A DNA stretch of 44,230 nt from an uncultured Ectothiorhodospiraceae bacterium. GTDB lineage: Bacteria; Pseudomonadota; Gammaproteobacteria; UBA6429; Thiohalophilaceae. The notes under the pieces were generated by a model. The model was not told the DNA's origin, ran no database searches, and was given only the letters and a program-made list of their open reading frames with translations. Shown here in pieces: positions 43,914 through 44,230 of the stretch (position 1 is the stretch's first letter; every line of letters begins with the position of its first letter). The stretch is taken from positions 1-44,230 of the forward strand of contig CAMYOL010000039.1 in NCBI GenBank assembly GCA_947260005.1, given 5' to 3'. The translations under genes were made by a program, and so were the position numbers.

Positions 43914-44230
43914 TGGACACAGAAATACCACTCGAATCTATATCGTTTAAGCAACGTCGGCGATTTCTTATAAATGCGACCGCCACGTTAGGTACGTTGG
44001 GGGTCAGTGGTTTAAGTGTTCCATTTATACTATCCATGAATCCGAGTATGGGTGCACGAACAACGGGCGCGCCGGTTCAAGTGGATACCAGCCGACTCCA
44101 AACTGGCGAACAAATTACCGTTTTATGGCGCGGTAAACCTGTATGGGTATTACGCCGCACACATGACAATATTCAAAGCTTAAAAGAACAAAATCTACGA
44201 CAAAGTCTGCGTGATCCCGATTCTTCTGTA
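43910..44230 (+). CDS. petA: Ubiquinol-cytochrome c reductase iron-sulfur subunit (Rieske), N-terminal part
   Basis: Only about 107 residues are in the window; the cluster-binding C-terminal half lies beyond its end. The visible part has a Tat-type R-R-R-F-L motif with the following membrane helix (about 18-40), then G-A-P-V-Q-V-D, G-E-Q-I-T-V-L-W-R-G-K-P-V-W-V-L-R-R-T, which matches the N-terminus of bc1 Rieske proteins. Tandem ATGs at 43910 and 43913 overlap the merR stop. A cytochrome b gene would be expected just downstream. The coupling to merR is not the usual context of petA. Confidence 0.88.
   Translation, partial: MMDTEIPLESISFKQRRRFLINATATLGTLGVSGLSVPFILSMNPSMGARTTGAPVQVDTSRLQTGEQITVLWRGKPVWVLRRTHDNIQSLKEQNLRQSLRDPDSSV

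Overview
The window looks like a chromosomal segment of a moderately AT-rich gammaproteobacterium. The evidence is the gammaproteobacterial order yceD-rpmF-plsX-fabH-fabD-fabG-acpP-fabF-pabC-mltG-tmk-holB-pilZ-tatD, a FadE/FadI/FadJ-type beta-oxidation set, and a nitrate assimilation locus (narK, kinase/phosphatase, nirB, nirD, nasA) laid out much as in pseudomonads. I cannot place it below class. I see no rRNA, tRNA, CRISPR array, insertion sequence or prophage.

Layout. (1) 1-12610, mostly + strand: housekeeping fatty-acid/phospholipid synthesis, p-aminobenzoate synthesis, peptidoglycan trimming, dTMP kinase, DNA polymerase III delta', PilZ and a TatD-type nuclease. (2) 12626-21840, - strand: a double cNMP-binding/rhodanese protein, then a beta-oxidation operon read fadE, fadI-like thiolase, fadJ-like multifunctional enzyme, long-chain acyl-CoA ligase, YciA thioesterase. 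(3) 22056-33734: nitrate assimilation around a divergent control region (26466-26904). NarK, a PP2C/Ser-Thr kinase fusion and a class V aminotransferase read leftward; NirB, NirD, NasA and a fused DmsB-DmsC-like membrane protein read rightward. Each direction has a near-consensus sigma-54 promoter, with two NtrC-type boxes between them, so the locus is probably switched on by nitrogen limitation. (4) 33832-39945: small or solitary genes, including a DUF6763-like acidic protein, two outer-membrane proteins, an orphan histidine kinase, a protein carrying the Coq4-type HDx2Hx11E motif, a membrane-anchored alpha/beta hydrolase and a divergent CsrA paralogue. (5) 40144-44230: a redox island with a diheme cytochrome c, two adjacent cupredoxin-fold proteins that together carry the histidine set of one multicopper oxidase, a metal-type MerR regulator behind a long-spacer promoter, and the start of a Rieske subunit overlapping merR.

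The two most interesting systems are these. First, a nitrate reductase without its usual soluble electron-input domain sits next to a fused four-cluster iron-sulfur/quinol-oxidising anchor whose charge pattern puts the catalytic side in the cytoplasm, which suggests a quinol-fed assimilatory nitrate reductase. Second, an apparently split multicopper oxidase lies beside a MerR-bc1 pair. Both are inferences from sequence and context. Other points of interest are a non-RD kinase lacking a glycine loop, a Lys-rich tail on the thiolase, a perfect 22-bp hairpin between rpmF and plsX, and a probable leaderless yceD.
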